Source of the DNA: an uncultured Pelagibacteraceae bacterium
GTDB taxonomy: Bacteria; Pseudomonadota; Alphaproteobacteria; Pelagibacterales; Pelagibacteraceae
NCBI GenBank assembly: GCA_902633885.1
Contig: CACPIK010000001.1
Span: forward strand, 1 to 59,186
Length of the DNA stretch: 59,186 nucleotides
Direction: 5' to 3'
Part shown: positions 1 through 8,967 of the stretch, piece by piece
Layout of the letters: the number at the start of each line of letters is the position of its first letter
Numbering within the stretch: the stretch's first letter is position 1
Notes under the pieces: model-generated
What the model saw: only the letters and a program-made list of their open reading frames with translations
Database searches by the model: none
What the model was told of the DNA's origin: nothing
Position numbers and translations under genes: made by a program

Positions 1-2
1 CA

Positions 3-386
3 GCACTAATGTTTCCAGCTATTCCCCTTATAATGAGTGTTTATAGTAACAGATTTCATACCTTAAGCGGTCTTATTAGAAAAATTCATGACGAATATGT
101 GTTTGAAAAACATACTCCTCCTGAGTGGAAAGATCAGTTATTAAATTTAAACAATAGAATTGGTGTCCTTAAATATGCAATTATGTCTGCAGCGTTTGGC
201 TTTTTATTTAACATGCTTACTGTATTTGCACTTTATTTAGAAAGTTTAATTGTAGCCAGGATAATTTTCGGATCATGCTGTTTGTCTATGATGATATCTA
301 TTGTATTTTTTATTAGAGAAATACAAATTTCAACTAAAGCATTGAAACTTCATTTATCAGATATGGATGTTCAGTTTAAGGAATAA
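3..386 (+). CDS. DUF2721-like membrane protein (5' truncated)
   Basis: The reading frame is open to the window edge (codons for Ala and Leu precede the first Met), so the true start probably lies upstream. The opening residues, a short hydrophobic helix followed by a basic stretch with the pattern NRFHTLSGLIRKI, match the N-terminal region of the DUF2721 family. Two further transmembrane helices lie at about residues 55-78 and 80-102 of the visible part. The function of the family is unknown. The last 11 bases overlap the end of the convergent quinone oxidoreductase gene. Confidence 0.7.
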   Translation, partial: ALMFPAIPLIMSVYSNRFHTLSGLIRKIHDEYVFEKHTPPEWKDQLLNLNNRIGVLKYAIMSAAFGFLFNMLTVFALYLESLIVARIIFGSCCLSMMISIVFFIREIQISTKALKLHLSDMDVQFKE

Positions 387-1347
387 TTATAGCAGGCCCA
401 ATTATTTTTCTTGCTTCTAAATCACGATGAGCATTTTCAACTTCATCCAATTTATATTTTTTAAATATTTCTATCTTAATATCACCAGAGCTAATTTTTT
501 CAAATAATGCACTTGCGGCTTCATTTATTTCTTCATTTGTTCTTAAATATTGTTGCATAGAAGGTCTCGTAAAATACAAACCTTTTGGTTGTAATACTTT
601 TGCAACATTAATTGGATCAAGTGCACCTGAAGCATTGCCGAAAGAAATCATTGTACCTCTTATCTCCAAACATTCACAAGATTTTTCAAAAGTAGACTTT
701 CCAACTCCATCATAAACCACAGGAACTCCTGTACCATTTGTTAAATCTAATACTTTTTTTGCAAAATCTTCTTTAGAATAATTAATAACTTCTTCGCAAC
801 CATATTTTTTTGCTAAATCTACTTTTTCATCACTACCAACAGTTCCAATAACTTTAACACCTAAGCTTTTAGCCCATTGGCATAATATTTGTCCAACTCC
901 ACCTGCAGCAGCATGAAATAAGATAGTTTCTCCCTTTTTAACAGGGTAAGTTTTATATAATAGATAAAAAGCTGTTAATCCTTTTGTCATAAGAGTTCCT
1001 GCAATATTTAAATCTACATTTTCTGGAACTTTAACTATATTTTTTGTTGGATATATTCTATGTGTGGAGTAACCACCAAGTGGTTGTCCGGCATAAGCTA
1101 TTTTATCTCCAACAGAAAAATTCGAAACATTTGGTCCAAGTTCTTTAATGATTCCAGAAGCTTCCATACCTATTCCAGATGGAAGTTTTAAAGGATAAAG
1201 CCCAGACCTATGATAAGTATCAATATAATTTAATCCTATAGCAACATGTTCTATAAGCACTTCATCATTACCAGGTTTGCCTAGGGTAATTTCCTCTAGT
1301 TTTAATACTTCAGGCCCTCCTGCTTTTTGAATTTTTACTTCTTTCAT
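376..1347 (-). CDS. qor: NADPH:quinone oxidoreductase (zinc-free MDR family)
   Basis: A 323-residue medium-chain dehydrogenase/reductase of the quinone oxidoreductase type. The N-terminal GroES-like domain (about residues 25-120) lacks the zinc ligands of alcohol dehydrogenases. The Rossmann domain carries AAGGVGQ at about residue 147, the NADPH-binding loop of this subfamily. It probably reduces quinones or other small electrophiles with NADPH in the cytoplasm. Its start overlaps the stop of the upstream pirin gene by 4 bp, so the two are likely co-transcribed and may share a role in redox stress. The physiological substrate cannot be read from sequence. Confidence 0.9.
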   Translation of the reverse strand: MKEVKIQKAGGPEVLKLEEITLGKPGNDEVLIEHVAIGLNYIDTYHRSGLYPLKLPSGIGMEASGIIKELGPNVSNFSVGDKIAYAGQPLGGYSTHRIYPTKNIVKVPENVDLNIAGTLMTKGLTAFYLLYKTYPVKKGETILFHAAAGGVGQILCQWAKSLGVKVIGTVGSDEKVDLAKKYGCEEVINYSKEDFAKKVLDLTNGTGVPVVYDGVGKSTFEKSCECLEIRGTMISFGNASGALDPINVAKVLQPKGLYFTRPSMQQYLRTNEEINEAASALFEKISSGDIKIEIFKKYKLDEVENAHRDLEARKIIGPAIIIP

Positions 1348-2183
1348 TTTTTTACAAATGTACCTTTATGATAATCTTCAACTGCTTGCAAGATTTCTGA
1401 TTTAGTGTTCATTACAAACGGACCTCCTCTAGCTATTGGCTCGCCAATTGGTTTGCCTGAGATTAGAAGAAATTTTGCATTTGAAATACCTAAAACTCTT
1501 AATTTTTCTCCTTTTGTTAATAAAATTAATTTAGAATTTTTAATTTTATCATGAGATTTTTCTCCTATTTTAATCTCACCATCTACTAGGTAAATAAATG
1601 AATTGTGCGTGAGAGGAACTTGAAAATTAAATTCTTTATCTTTTTGAATCTCAACATCAAAATAAATAGGTTCTAAGTTGTGTCTTTTAACAGGACCTTC
1701 GACACTTTCAAATTTGCCAGCTATTACTTTTACTTTTTTTTCAATATCTTTATGTATCTGCATTTTATCTGAGTCTATAAAAATATAATCAGGTTTACTC
1801 ATTTTTAATTTTGCTGGCATATTTAACCACAATTGAAATCCGTGAAGTTTACCTTCGGACATTGTAGGCATTTCAGAATGAATAATTCCACTTCCAGTTT
1901 TCATCCATTGAACATCTCCAGATGACATTCTTCCTTTAGCTCCAGTGCTATCTTCATGCTCGAATTCTCCTTGAAGCATATAAGTTACAGTTTCTATTCC
2001 TCTGTGAGGATGAGGAGGAAAACCACCAATATAATCATCTTTATTTTCTGATCCAAACTCATCTAACATTAGAAATGGGTCAAAATAATCAGGCTCAACT
2101 CCAATGCTTCTTTTTAATTTTACTCCGGCGCCATCCGAGGCTGGCACAGGATCAATTATTTTATTTATTTCAATGTTTTTCAT
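1344..2183 (-). CDS. Pirin family protein (bicupin)
   Basis: A 279-residue pirin-type bicupin. The metal ligands of the N-terminal cupin are visible as His58 and His60 in PPHPHRG, then His102 and Glu104 in IIHSEM, matching the His-His-His-Glu set of pirins, which usually bind iron. The C-terminal cupin is present but degenerate, as in the family, and ends with the typical GEPIARGGPFVMNT motif. Some bacterial pirins have quercetinase activity and others act as regulators, so a precise function is not claimed. It overlaps the downstream quinone oxidoreductase gene by 4 bp. Confidence 0.93.
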   Translation of the reverse strand: MKNIEINKIIDPVPASDGAGVKLKRSIGVEPDYFDPFLMLDEFGSENKDDYIGGFPPHPHRGIETVTYMLQGEFEHEDSTGAKGRMSSGDVQWMKTGSGIIHSEMPTMSEGKLHGFQLWLNMPAKLKMSKPDYIFIDSDKMQIHKDIEKKVKVIAGKFESVEGPVKRHNLEPIYFDVEIQKDKEFNFQVPLTHNSFIYLVDGEIKIGEKSHDKIKNSKLILLTKGEKLRVLGISNAKFLLISGKPIGEPIARGGPFVMNTKSEILQAVEDYHKGTFVKK

Positions 2184-2204
2184 ATTTGATGATTTATTAA
2201 TTAG

Positions 2205-2867
2205 TTAAATTAAATCAAGTAACTCTTCAAGGTGTTTAATTTGTTTTTGAGGCTTATAATCAAGTTTATCAAAAACATTATTACTTCTATTTACCCAAAT
2301 GGTATTGTATCCATAATTTCCACCACCACTTACATCCCAAGTATTCGCGCTTAAAAATAAAACTTCATCTTTTAGTATTTGGTATTTTTCAATTGGAATA
2401 TTGTAGACTTTAGAACTTGGTTTAAAAATCCCTACTTCTTCGATAGAAAATATATCATCGAAAATATTATCTAAATTATTACTTTTAACTAATTCATTCA
2501 GCAGTGAAGAAGTGCCATTAGACAGAATTGCAATTTTATAGTCTTTTTCTCTTAGATTATTTAAAACTTTCTTTACCTCTGGAAACGGTAAAAGATTTTT
2601 GTACAGATTTAATAATTCGATTCTCATACTATTATCAATATCAAAAACTTGCATAGATTTATCTAAACTATCACAAGTAACTTGCCAAAAATCTTTATGT
2701 TTACTCATTAAACTTCTAAGCCAAGTATATTCTAGCTGTGTAGTTCTCCAATAATTCGAAAAATTTTCCCATTTGTCGCCAATTTTTTCTTTACTTTTTT
2801 CTGCTGCAGAGTTGACATCAAATAAAGTTCCGTAAGCATCGAAAATTATTGCTTTAATATTTTTCAT
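2205..2867 (-). CDS. Haloacid dehalogenase type II-like HAD hydrolase
   Basis: A 220-residue HAD superfamily hydrolase. The nucleophile Asp10 sits in FDAYGTLFD, the second motif is SNGT at about residue 116, the conserved Lys is in GIFKPS, and the fourth region reads SANTWDVSGGGNYG, the hallmark of type II L-2-haloacid dehalogenases. This supports hydrolysis of L-2-haloalkanoic acids or a related small acid. HAD substrate assignment from sequence is unreliable. The start codon is only 16 bp from that of the divergent rsmE. Confidence 0.85.
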   Translation of the reverse strand: MKNIKAIIFDAYGTLFDVNSAAEKSKEKIGDKWENFSNYWRTTQLEYTWLRSLMSKHKDFWQVTCDSLDKSMQVFDIDNSMRIELLNLYKNLLPFPEVKKVLNNLREKDYKIAILSNGTSSLLNELVKSNNLDNIFDDIFSIEEVGIFKPSSKVYNIPIEKYQILKDEVLFLSANTWDVSGGGNYGYNTIWVNRSNNVFDKLDYKPQKQIKHLEELLDLI

Positions 2868-2883
2868 AAATTACTTTCATAAT

Positions 2884-3594
2884 ATGAGTAATATTAGAAT
2901 ATTTTTTCCTGAAAGTTTATCTATTAATTTCATTTCCAAACTTAAAAAACCTCAATCTCATTATTTAACCAAAGTAATGAGAATAAAGATCGGAGAATAT
3001 TTTTCACTTTTTAATAATAATGGAGAATGGTTAGCTAAAATTAATAATATATCAAAAGGGTTAGTAGAATTTAGTATTCAAGAACAACTAAGACATAAAG
3101 AAAATATAATCGAAATCTGGTTAGCATTTTCTCCTATCAAGTCTAATTATTCTAGCTTTATGATCCAGAAAGCTACTGAATTAGGTGTTACTAAATTTAT
3201 TCCGATAATATTTGATAGAACAATTGTTAGAAAAATTAATTCTGAAAGATTGGAAAAAATAATCATTGAAGCAACTGAACAATCTAATAGGATAAATATC
3301 CCTATATTAGAAAAAACTCAAAATTTGAAAAGCTTTATTAAAAACAATGAAAAAAAAATAGATTTAATTTTTACTGATTTAAATACTAAAAATAAAAAAA
3401 TTGAACTTAATAAAAATAGCAAAAAACCTTTATGTATAATAATTGGACCCGAAGGTGACTTTTCAGAGAATGAAAGACAAGCTATTTTAGATTTCAAAGG
3501 AGTAAATTCAGTTAAGATTAATCAAAATATTCTTAGGTCAGAGACTGCCGCAATATCTTCTATTTCAATATTAAGTTATATTTTAAATTTATAA
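2884..3594 (+). CDS. rsmE: 16S rRNA (uracil(1498)-N(3))-methyltransferase
   Basis: A 236-residue SPOUT-class methyltransferase with an N-terminal PUA-like domain and the C-terminal trefoil knot. The knot motifs are IIGPEGDFSENE (about residues 183-194) and LRSETAAISSISIL near the C-terminus, both diagnostic of RsmE. It methylates N3 of U1498 in the decoding region of 16S rRNA using S-adenosylmethionine. Its stop lies inside the end of the convergent Sco1 gene (6 bp overlap), leaving no room for a separate terminator. Confidence 0.95.
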   Translation: MSNIRIFFPESLSINFISKLKKPQSHYLTKVMRIKIGEYFSLFNNNGEWLAKINNISKGLVEFSIQEQLRHKENIIEIWLAFSPIKSNYSSFMIQKATELGVTKFIPIIFDRTIVRKINSERLEKIIIEATEQSNRINIPILEKTQNLKSFIKNNEKKIDLIFTDLNTKNKKIELNKNSKKPLCIIIGPEGDFSENERQAILDFKGVNSVKINQNILRSETAAISSISILSYILNL

Positions 3595-4176
3595 ATATTT
3601 TTTTATCAATTTAATAGTCTTCTTAATGTCGTCTCTATGAGAAATTTTAGCAACATACTTTCCATCTTTTAAAAGTATTACAGGGGAGCTATGATCAATA
3701 TTATAATCACCATTTTCAAAAAATATTTTTTGACTAATTATTCCCCAAGATTGAGATAATAAAAATATTTCACCAGGGTCTCCTGTAATTCCAATAAAAT
3801 CATTATCAAAATTACTTAAATAATCTTTTACAACTTGTGGAGTATCTCTTTTTGGATCAACGCTTATAAAAAAAACTTTTAAATTTTTTTTTTTATTTTT
3901 TTTAATTCTATTAAGTGCAATATCCATTTTATTTAATGTCATGGGGCATATATCTGGACAATTCGTAAAACCAAAAAAAATTGCTGTAAGAGGACCATCA
4001 AAAGAGTTTTGATTTATAGAATTATTATTCATATCTTTTAATTCAAAATCAGATCCTTTAAATGCTGCGACCGTTTGATCTTTTTTTTCTTTCATGGAAA
4101 GAAACACTGGAAGCATTAAAAATAAGAATATTGTTAGACAACCAGTTAAAATTGCTATTGAAGTTTTTAATTTCAT
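3589..4176 (-). CDS. sco1: SCO1/SenC family copper chaperone
   Basis: A 195-residue membrane-anchored thioredoxin-like protein. One N-terminal transmembrane helix (about residues 6-27) is followed by a periplasmic domain with the copper-binding CxxxC in NCPDICPM and the third ligand His in DHSSPV. Sco1 delivers copper to the CuA site of cytochrome c oxidase subunit II. It lies divergently beside a subunit III-like gene and 1 kb from coxB, which fits this role. The gene contains an uninterrupted 11-base A tract in its KKNKKK stretch and is nevertheless in frame. Confidence 0.93.
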   Translation of the reverse strand: MKLKTSIAILTGCLTIFLFLMLPVFLSMKEKKDQTVAAFKGSDFELKDMNNNSINQNSFDGPLTAIFFGFTNCPDICPMTLNKMDIALNRIKKNKKKNLKVFFISVDPKRDTPQVVKDYLSNFDNDFIGITGDPGEIFLLSQSWGIISQKIFFENGDYNIDHSSPVILLKDGKYVAKISHRDDIKKTIKLIKKYL

Positions 4177-4212
4177 TATTGTAAAATTTTATTAACTAAC
4201 TATATAAATATT

Positions 4213-4890
4213 ATGTCACTCTTAAAGAAATTATTTAGCACACTGGCTGAAAAACCATGGGAAGAAAAACAATCAATTGCTGATAATACTCATTCAGGAA
4301 GAACATTTGATATTTCAAACCAAATGTCAGCTGTCATAATAATTTTCGGAGTAAGTACCACTTTGTTTAGTTTAATATTTACTGGATATCTATACTCACT
4401 TCCTCCTGAACAGGACACAACATTAATATTAAAAGCTAATCTGGTGTGGATTAATACTTTGGTTTTAATTTTAGTTACTTTTTTCTTTAATAAAATTAGT
4501 AGTGATCTTAAAAAAAATATTACTGAAAAAATAAAGAAAAATTTAATTTATGTTGGTGGGTTAAGTTATTTATTTTTATTTTTACAACTCGTTTTGTGGT
4601 ATCAGCTTATGAAAAGCGGAAATTTTGTATCTACAAATACTTATTTTTCATCATTTTATTTTTTTACTGCATTACATGGAATTCATCTGCTTGGAGGTTT
4701 ATTTTTCTGGGGAAAAGTAAGCTCAAGAATTTTTAAAATGCAAGAAGTAGATTATAAAAATGAAGAAAAAAATATAAATGCGTTATCTTTATATTGGTTT
4801 TTTCTGTTTATTGTTTGGTTTGTATTTTTTGCTATAATGTTTGTCTACAACGATACAGTAATTGAGTTTTGTAAATCTTTAATTTCTTAA
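4213..4890 (+). CDS. Cytochrome c oxidase subunit III-like membrane protein
   Basis: A 225-residue protein with about five transmembrane helices that follows the heme-copper oxidase subunit III pattern: a cytoplasmic N-terminus, a helix pair in the first half, the GIHLLGGLFFWG segment at about residue 155 and a terminal ALSLYWFFLFIVWFVFF helix. It is distinct from the fuller subunit III gene coxC in the same cluster. It could be an alternative subunit III or an assembly factor. It is separated from coxB by a small reverse-strand gene and diverges from sco1. Confidence 0.8.
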   Translation: MSLLKKLFSTLAEKPWEEKQSIADNTHSGRTFDISNQMSAVIIIFGVSTTLFSLIFTGYLYSLPPEQDTTLILKANLVWINTLVLILVTFFFNKISSDLKKNITEKIKKNLIYVGGLSYLFLFLQLVLWYQLMKSGNFVSTNTYFSSFYFFTALHGIHLLGGLFFWGKVSSRIFKMQEVDYKNEEKNINALSLYWFFLFIVWFVFFAIMFVYNDTVIEFCKSLIS

Positions 4891-4894
4891 AATT

Positions 4895-5086
4895 TTACAA
4901 AAATAAAACCAAAATACATCCAACAACAGCTATTATTATTAAAAGTATATTTACAGATTTTAAATATTTCTTAGTTTCGGGTTTGACCTTGTCTTTTGAA
5001 AATGCTCCAGCTCCTATAGATATGACTAAATAGAAAAGTAAAACTAAAACGAGTATTGTAATTAAGATACCTAATTTGCCAAACAT
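4895..5086 (-). CDS. Small two-helix membrane protein, unknown function
   Basis: A 63-residue frame with two hydrophobic helices (about residues 5-28 and 45-63) joined by a charged Lys-rich loop (FSKDKVKPETKKYLK). I do not recognise the family. The topology, the tight 4 bp fit to the convergent subunit III-like gene, and its position between oxidase genes make it a plausible small respiratory membrane protein. No clear Shine-Dalgarno sequence precedes it. Confidence 0.6.
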   Translation of the reverse strand: MFGKLGILITILVLVLLFYLVISIGAGAFSKDKVKPETKKYLKSVNILLIIIAVVGCILVLFL

Positions 5087-5123
5087 AATATTGTTGAATA
5101 TAGTAGTTTATTTAAGAAGATTT

Positions 5124-5140
5124 TATGACATTTTGTCATA
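5124..5140. promoter_or_regulatory. Perfect inverted repeat upstream of coxB
   Basis: TATGACA-TTT-TGTCATA, 7 bp arms with a 3 bp centre, in the 89 bp gap between a leftward small gene and coxB. A possible -35 element TTGTCA (5133-5138) lies in its right arm. It could be an operator for the oxidase operon; no regulator is identified. Confidence 0.5.
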
Positions 5141-5146
5141 GGTATT

Positions 5147-5166
5147 TATAGAATTATTATTCTATA
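5147..5166. promoter_or_regulatory. Second perfect inverted repeat upstream of coxB
   Basis: TATAGAAT-TATT-ATTCTATA, 8 bp arms with a 4 bp centre, ending 9 bp before the coxB start codon. It contains a possible -10 element (TATTCT, 5158-5163), 19 bp from the TTGTCA in the neighbouring palindrome. As RNA it would form a stem-loop just before the start codon, so it may act at either the DNA or the RNA level. Confidence 0.45.
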
Positions 5167-5175
5167 TAAACAGCT

Positions 5176-6012
5176 ATGCATGCGGGTATTATATTTTTTC
5201 TTGTAATTCTTGGGTCAGTATTATTTCATATTTTTACACCCTGGTATTGGACAGACATCGCTTCAAATTGGAAAGGCATGGATGATACTATTACTCTAAC
5301 TTTTTGGGTAGGAGGTGGTGTTTTTGTAGCAGTTTGTTTATTTATGGTTTACTGCGTATTTAAATTCCAACATAAAGAAGGGCGAAGATCAGAATATAAG
5401 CCAGAAGACAAAAAATTAGAAAAAATTTTAACATGGGCAACTACTTTGGGTGTAGCCGCTCTTTTAGCTCCGGGACTTATTGTTTGGAATCAATATGTTA
5501 ATGTTCCAAAAAATGCAATTCATGTTGATGTTATGGCTTGGCAATGGGGGTGGCAGTATAGATTACCAGGTGAAGATGGAAAATTAGGAACTACACAAGT
5601 TAGAAATATTGGTGATAATAATCCTTTTGGAATTAATCCTGATGATCCATACGGAAAAGATGACATCATGATTGAGAGTGATGTTATAAATTTAGAAAAT
5701 AATAGACCTGTAAAAATTTTATTAAGATCAGTTGATGTACTTCATAACTGGTATGTGCCACAGTTTAGAGCTAAAATGGATGCTGTTCCAGGTGTTGTAA
5801 CCTATTACTGGTTTGAACCAAATAAAACTGGAGAGTACGAGGTATTGTGTGCTGAATACTGCGGCGTAGGACACTATGCAATGAGAGGTGGCGTTGTAGT
5901 ACAAGATCAAAAAGATTATAAACAATGGCTAAGTGAACAAGAAACTTTTTCGGATTTAGTAGCTAGAAATAAAACTTTAGAAATTGGAGATACAAAATTA
6001 GCAAAAAAATAA
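5176..6012 (+). CDS. coxB: Cytochrome c oxidase subunit II
   Basis: A 278-residue subunit II with two N-terminal transmembrane helices (about residues 5-20 and 42-62, with a further hydrophobic stretch near 90-105) and a periplasmic cupredoxin domain. The aromatic stretch AWQWGWQYR (121-129) conducts electrons to subunit I. The full CuA ligand set is visible: His190, Cys225, Glu227, Cys229, His233 and Met236. An intact CuA site means the enzyme oxidises cytochrome c, not quinol. No fused cytochrome c domain is present. It is the first gene of coxB-coxA-coxC. Confidence 0.97.
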   Translation: MHAGIIFFLVILGSVLFHIFTPWYWTDIASNWKGMDDTITLTFWVGGGVFVAVCLFMVYCVFKFQHKEGRRSEYKPEDKKLEKILTWATTLGVAALLAPGLIVWNQYVNVPKNAIHVDVMAWQWGWQYRLPGEDGKLGTTQVRNIGDNNPFGINPDDPYGKDDIMIESDVINLENNRPVKILLRSVDVLHNWYVPQFRAKMDAVPGVVTYYWFEPNKTGEYEVLCAEYCGVGHYAMRGGVVVQDQKDYKQWLSEQETFSDLVARNKTLEIGDTKLAKK

Positions 6013-6055
6013 TAATTTAATTAACTTTTAGAAAGATATATAAGGAATAAAAACT

Positions 6056-7891
6056 ATGTCAGACGAATTAGATAAGAATAAATCTTACCAAGCGCAATCT
6101 TCAGAGGTAATGGGTGGTTCATCAGGAGTAAACCCTGATATTGATTATGTTAGACCAGCAGAAATACCCGATCAGGAATTATATCATGGTCATAGTTTTA
6201 TTACCAAATGGGTTTTTTGCCAGGATGCTAAAGTAATTGGAGTTCAATATTTTCTTACAGCAGTTTTTACAGGAATTGTAGGTTTAATTTTATCTTGGTT
6301 AATGCGTTTACAATTAGGTTTTCCAGGATTAGCTGGATTTATGACTGCGGAGCACTACTATCAATTTGTTACGATGCATGGAATGATAATGGTTGTATAT
6401 TTTCTAACCGCTTTATTTCTCGGAGGATTTGGAAATTATCTTATTCCTTTGATGGTTGGAGCAAGAGACATGGTTTTTCCTTATGTTAACATGATAAGTT
6501 TTTGGATGTTTTTTGTAGCAGTTGCAGTTTTAATGGCAAGTTTTTTTGTTCCAGGTGGACCTACGGGTGCGGGCTGGACTCTATATCCTCCACAGACAAT
6601 ATTAGAAGGAACACCAGGAGCAGGCATGGGAATTCTTCTAATGCTTATATCGCTATCACTATTTGTAATTGGTTTTACAATGGGTGGCTTAAATTATTTG
6701 ATTACAGTTCTTCAAGCGAGAACGAGGGGAATGACTTTAATGAGAATGCCCTTAACAGTTTGGGGTATTTTTACAGCAACAGTACTTGCAATGTTAGCTT
6801 TTCCAGCGCTATTAGTAAGTGCAATTATGATGACTTTGGATAAAGTTCTTCAAACTAGTTTCTTTATGCCTACAATATTAAAAGCTGGAGAGGTTCTAGA
6901 GTATGGAGGTGGAAGTCCAATTCTTTTCCAACATTTATTTTGGTTTTTTGGTCATCCAGAAGTTTATATTGTTGCACTACCAGCTTTTGGAATAGTCTCA
7001 GATTTAATTTCTGTCCATTCAAGAAAAAATATATTTGGTTATAGAATGATGGTATGGGCAATTGTTGGAATTGGAGCTTTGAGCTTTTTTGTTTGGGCTC
7101 ACCACATGTATGTTAGTGGCATGAACCCATGGTTTGGTTTCTTTTTTGCTACAACAACTCTTATAATTGCAGTTCCAACCGCCATGAAGGTCTACAATTG
7201 GATATTAACTTTATGGAGAGGAAATATCAGAATTAATACAGTTATGTTGTGGTGTTTAGGATTTATAGTAACCTTTGTAAATGGTGGAATTACAGGAATT
7301 TTCTTAGGAAATGTTTCTGTTGATGTACCATTATCAGATACTTATTTTGTGATAGCCCACTTCCATATGGTTATGGGTATTGCGCCACTTATGGTTATAA
7401 TGGGTGCAGTTTATCACTGGTTTCCACTTGTAGCTGGAAAAATGTTAGATGAAGGACTTGGTAAATGGCATTTTTGGATTACTTTTTTAGGAGCTTATTC
7501 AATATATTTCCCAATGCATTATCTAGGTTTTATTGGAGTTCCAAGAAGATATTTTGAAATGTATGACAGTCCTTATATGACTTCAGCAGTTGGCATGAAC
7601 GAATTTATAAGTTTAGCAGCTTTCATAGTAGGAGCTGCACAATTTATTTTAATATTTAATATTATTAAAACTCTTAAAACAGGAAAAAAAGCAGGTAAAA
7701 ATCCTTGGAAAGCAAATTCTTTAGAATGGTATACTTCTACAGTTCCACCCGAACATGGTAACTTCGGTGATAGATTGCCTGTTGTTCATAGATGGCCATA
7801 TGATTTTAGCGTCCCAGGAGCAAAAGATGATTTTATTGCACAAACAACACCTCCAAGTGAAGTAATTCATACGAAGGTAGAAAAAACTTAA
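6056..7891 (+). CDS. coxA: Cytochrome c oxidase subunit I
   Basis: A 611-residue heme-copper oxidase catalytic subunit. Visible ligands are His108 and His437 (low-spin heme a), His435 (heme a3), and His300, His349 and His350 (CuB), with the cross-linking Tyr304. Glu302 in GHPEVYI marks an A1-type proton channel, and Lys378 in VPTAMKVYNW marks the K channel. It reduces O2 to water and pumps protons. A likely ribosome site AAGGAA lies about 10 bp before the ATG. The N-terminus (about 45 residues before the first helix) is longer than in the shortest homologues. Confidence 0.98.
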   Translation: MSDELDKNKSYQAQSSEVMGGSSGVNPDIDYVRPAEIPDQELYHGHSFITKWVFCQDAKVIGVQYFLTAVFTGIVGLILSWLMRLQLGFPGLAGFMTAEHYYQFVTMHGMIMVVYFLTALFLGGFGNYLIPLMVGARDMVFPYVNMISFWMFFVAVAVLMASFFVPGGPTGAGWTLYPPQTILEGTPGAGMGILLMLISLSLFVIGFTMGGLNYLITVLQARTRGMTLMRMPLTVWGIFTATVLAMLAFPALLVSAIMMTLDKVLQTSFFMPTILKAGEVLEYGGGSPILFQHLFWFFGHPEVYIVALPAFGIVSDLISVHSRKNIFGYRMMVWAIVGIGALSFFVWAHHMYVSGMNPWFGFFFATTTLIIAVPTAMKVYNWILTLWRGNIRINTVMLWCLGFIVTFVNGGITGIFLGNVSVDVPLSDTYFVIAHFHMVMGIAPLMVIMGAVYHWFPLVAGKMLDEGLGKWHFWITFLGAYSIYFPMHYLGFIGVPRRYFEMYDSPYMTSAVGMNEFISLAAFIVGAAQFILIFNIIKTLKTGKKAGKNPWKANSLEWYTSTVPPEHGNFGDRLPVVHRWPYDFSVPGAKDDFIAQTTPPSEVIHTKVEKT

Positions 7892-7897
7892 AAAGAA

Positions 7898-8611
7898 ATG
7901 TCTGATCCAAAAATAGAAGGTCTAGAACTTAAACCAGGATTTAAGGGAATGGCCTCTGATACGGCTTCAGACCAAACAATGTTTAAAGGTGTACATTGGG
8001 GTAAGGCTATGATGTGGATATTTCTTTTAAGTGATACATTTGTATTTAGTTGTTTTCTAATATCCTACATGAAGGGCAGAGGATCAACCCCTGTTGAATG
8101 GCCAAATCCTAGCGAAGTTTTTGCCTTAAATGCTTTTGGTGTACCAGTACCTTTATTACTAATTGCGATTATGACTTTTGTTTTAATAACAAGTAGCGGA
8201 ACCATGGCTCTAGCAGTTAAATACGGTTATGAAAAAAATAGAAAAATGTGTGGTTGGCTTATAATGGCAACTGCAGTTGGCGGATTAACTTTTGTTGGTA
8301 TGCAGGCATTTGAATGGTCAAAATTAATTCATGAAGGTGTTAGACCTTGGGAAAATCCATTTGGAGCAGCACAGTTTGGTTCATTTTTCTTTATGATAAC
8401 TGGATTCCATGGAACCCATGTTTCAATTGGTGTTATTTTCTTATTTATTTATGCATACAAAGTGTTAGCAGGACACTACGAAAATGGAGGAAAAAAAGGT
8501 TGGTTTACAACTATGAGAGGGGATTATGTAGAAATTGAAATACTTGGTCTATATTGGCACTTTGTAGATTTAGTATGGGTATTTATTTTTGCATTTTTCT
8601 ATTTATGGTAA
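7898..8611 (+). CDS. coxC: Cytochrome c oxidase subunit III
   Basis: A 237-residue protein with five predicted transmembrane helices. Diagnostic stretches are FEWSKLIHEG at about residue 131, the GFHGTHVSIGV helix at about 169 and the terminal ILGLYWHFVDLVWVFIF. It stabilises subunit I and supports proton uptake. The ATG is 6 bp after the coxA stop, consistent with one operon. A second subunit III-like gene sits at 4213-4890. Confidence 0.96.
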   Translation: MSDPKIEGLELKPGFKGMASDTASDQTMFKGVHWGKAMMWIFLLSDTFVFSCFLISYMKGRGSTPVEWPNPSEVFALNAFGVPVPLLLIAIMTFVLITSSGTMALAVKYGYEKNRKMCGWLIMATAVGGLTFVGMQAFEWSKLIHEGVRPWENPFGAAQFGSFFFMITGFHGTHVSIGVIFLFIYAYKVLAGHYENGGKKGWFTTMRGDYVEIEILGLYWHFVDLVWVFIFAFFYLW

Positions 8612-8620
8612 AATAAAATT

Positions 8621-8962
8621 ATGACTGACACAAATAATAAAGAACAAGCTTCAACTCATAAAATAGGTATCTATCTTTGGATATGGGTTCTGTTGTTCGT
8701 TTTAAGTTTCTTTTCGTACATGGTTGACTGGTATCAATTTCAAGGAATGCTTAGATGGTCTTTAATATTATTTTTTATGTTTTTAAAAGCTGGATTAATT
8801 ATGGCATTTTTTATGCACTTATTTTGGGAAAGATATGCATTGGTTAATGTACTCTTATGGCCCATGACTGCTATCGCATGTTTTATTTTTTTAATGGCAG
8901 CTGAATTTAAATACACTTTATTTTCAAGATTATTTTACTTTTTTGTTGGAGGAGGAGTTTAA
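8621..8962 (+). CDS. Cytochrome c oxidase subunit IV-like protein
   Basis: A 113-residue membrane protein with three helices, matching the prokaryotic cytochrome c oxidase subunit IV family: an N-terminal YLWIWVLLFVLSFFSYMVDW helix, then LFFMFLKAGLIMAFFMHLFW, a typical motif of that family, then a third helix. The family stabilises the oxidase core. It lies 9 bp after coxC and 5 bp before the next small gene, so it is almost surely part of the oxidase operon. Confidence 0.85.
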   Translation: MTDTNNKEQASTHKIGIYLWIWVLLFVLSFFSYMVDWYQFQGMLRWSLILFFMFLKAGLIMAFFMHLFWERYALVNVLLWPMTAIACFIFLMAAEFKYTLFSRLFYFFVGGGV

Positions 8963-8967
8963 AGTTT

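Noticed and set aside
3841..3910. Long T runs in sco1 as a terminator or frameshift site
   Set aside because: They code for Lys/Asn on the minus strand; the frame stays intact across them and no hairpin precedes them.
6295..6843. Two forward frames within coxA
   Set aside because: They are out of frame with coxA, which is intact with all ligands; the products are Ser/Cys/Trp rich, as expected of shadow translation.
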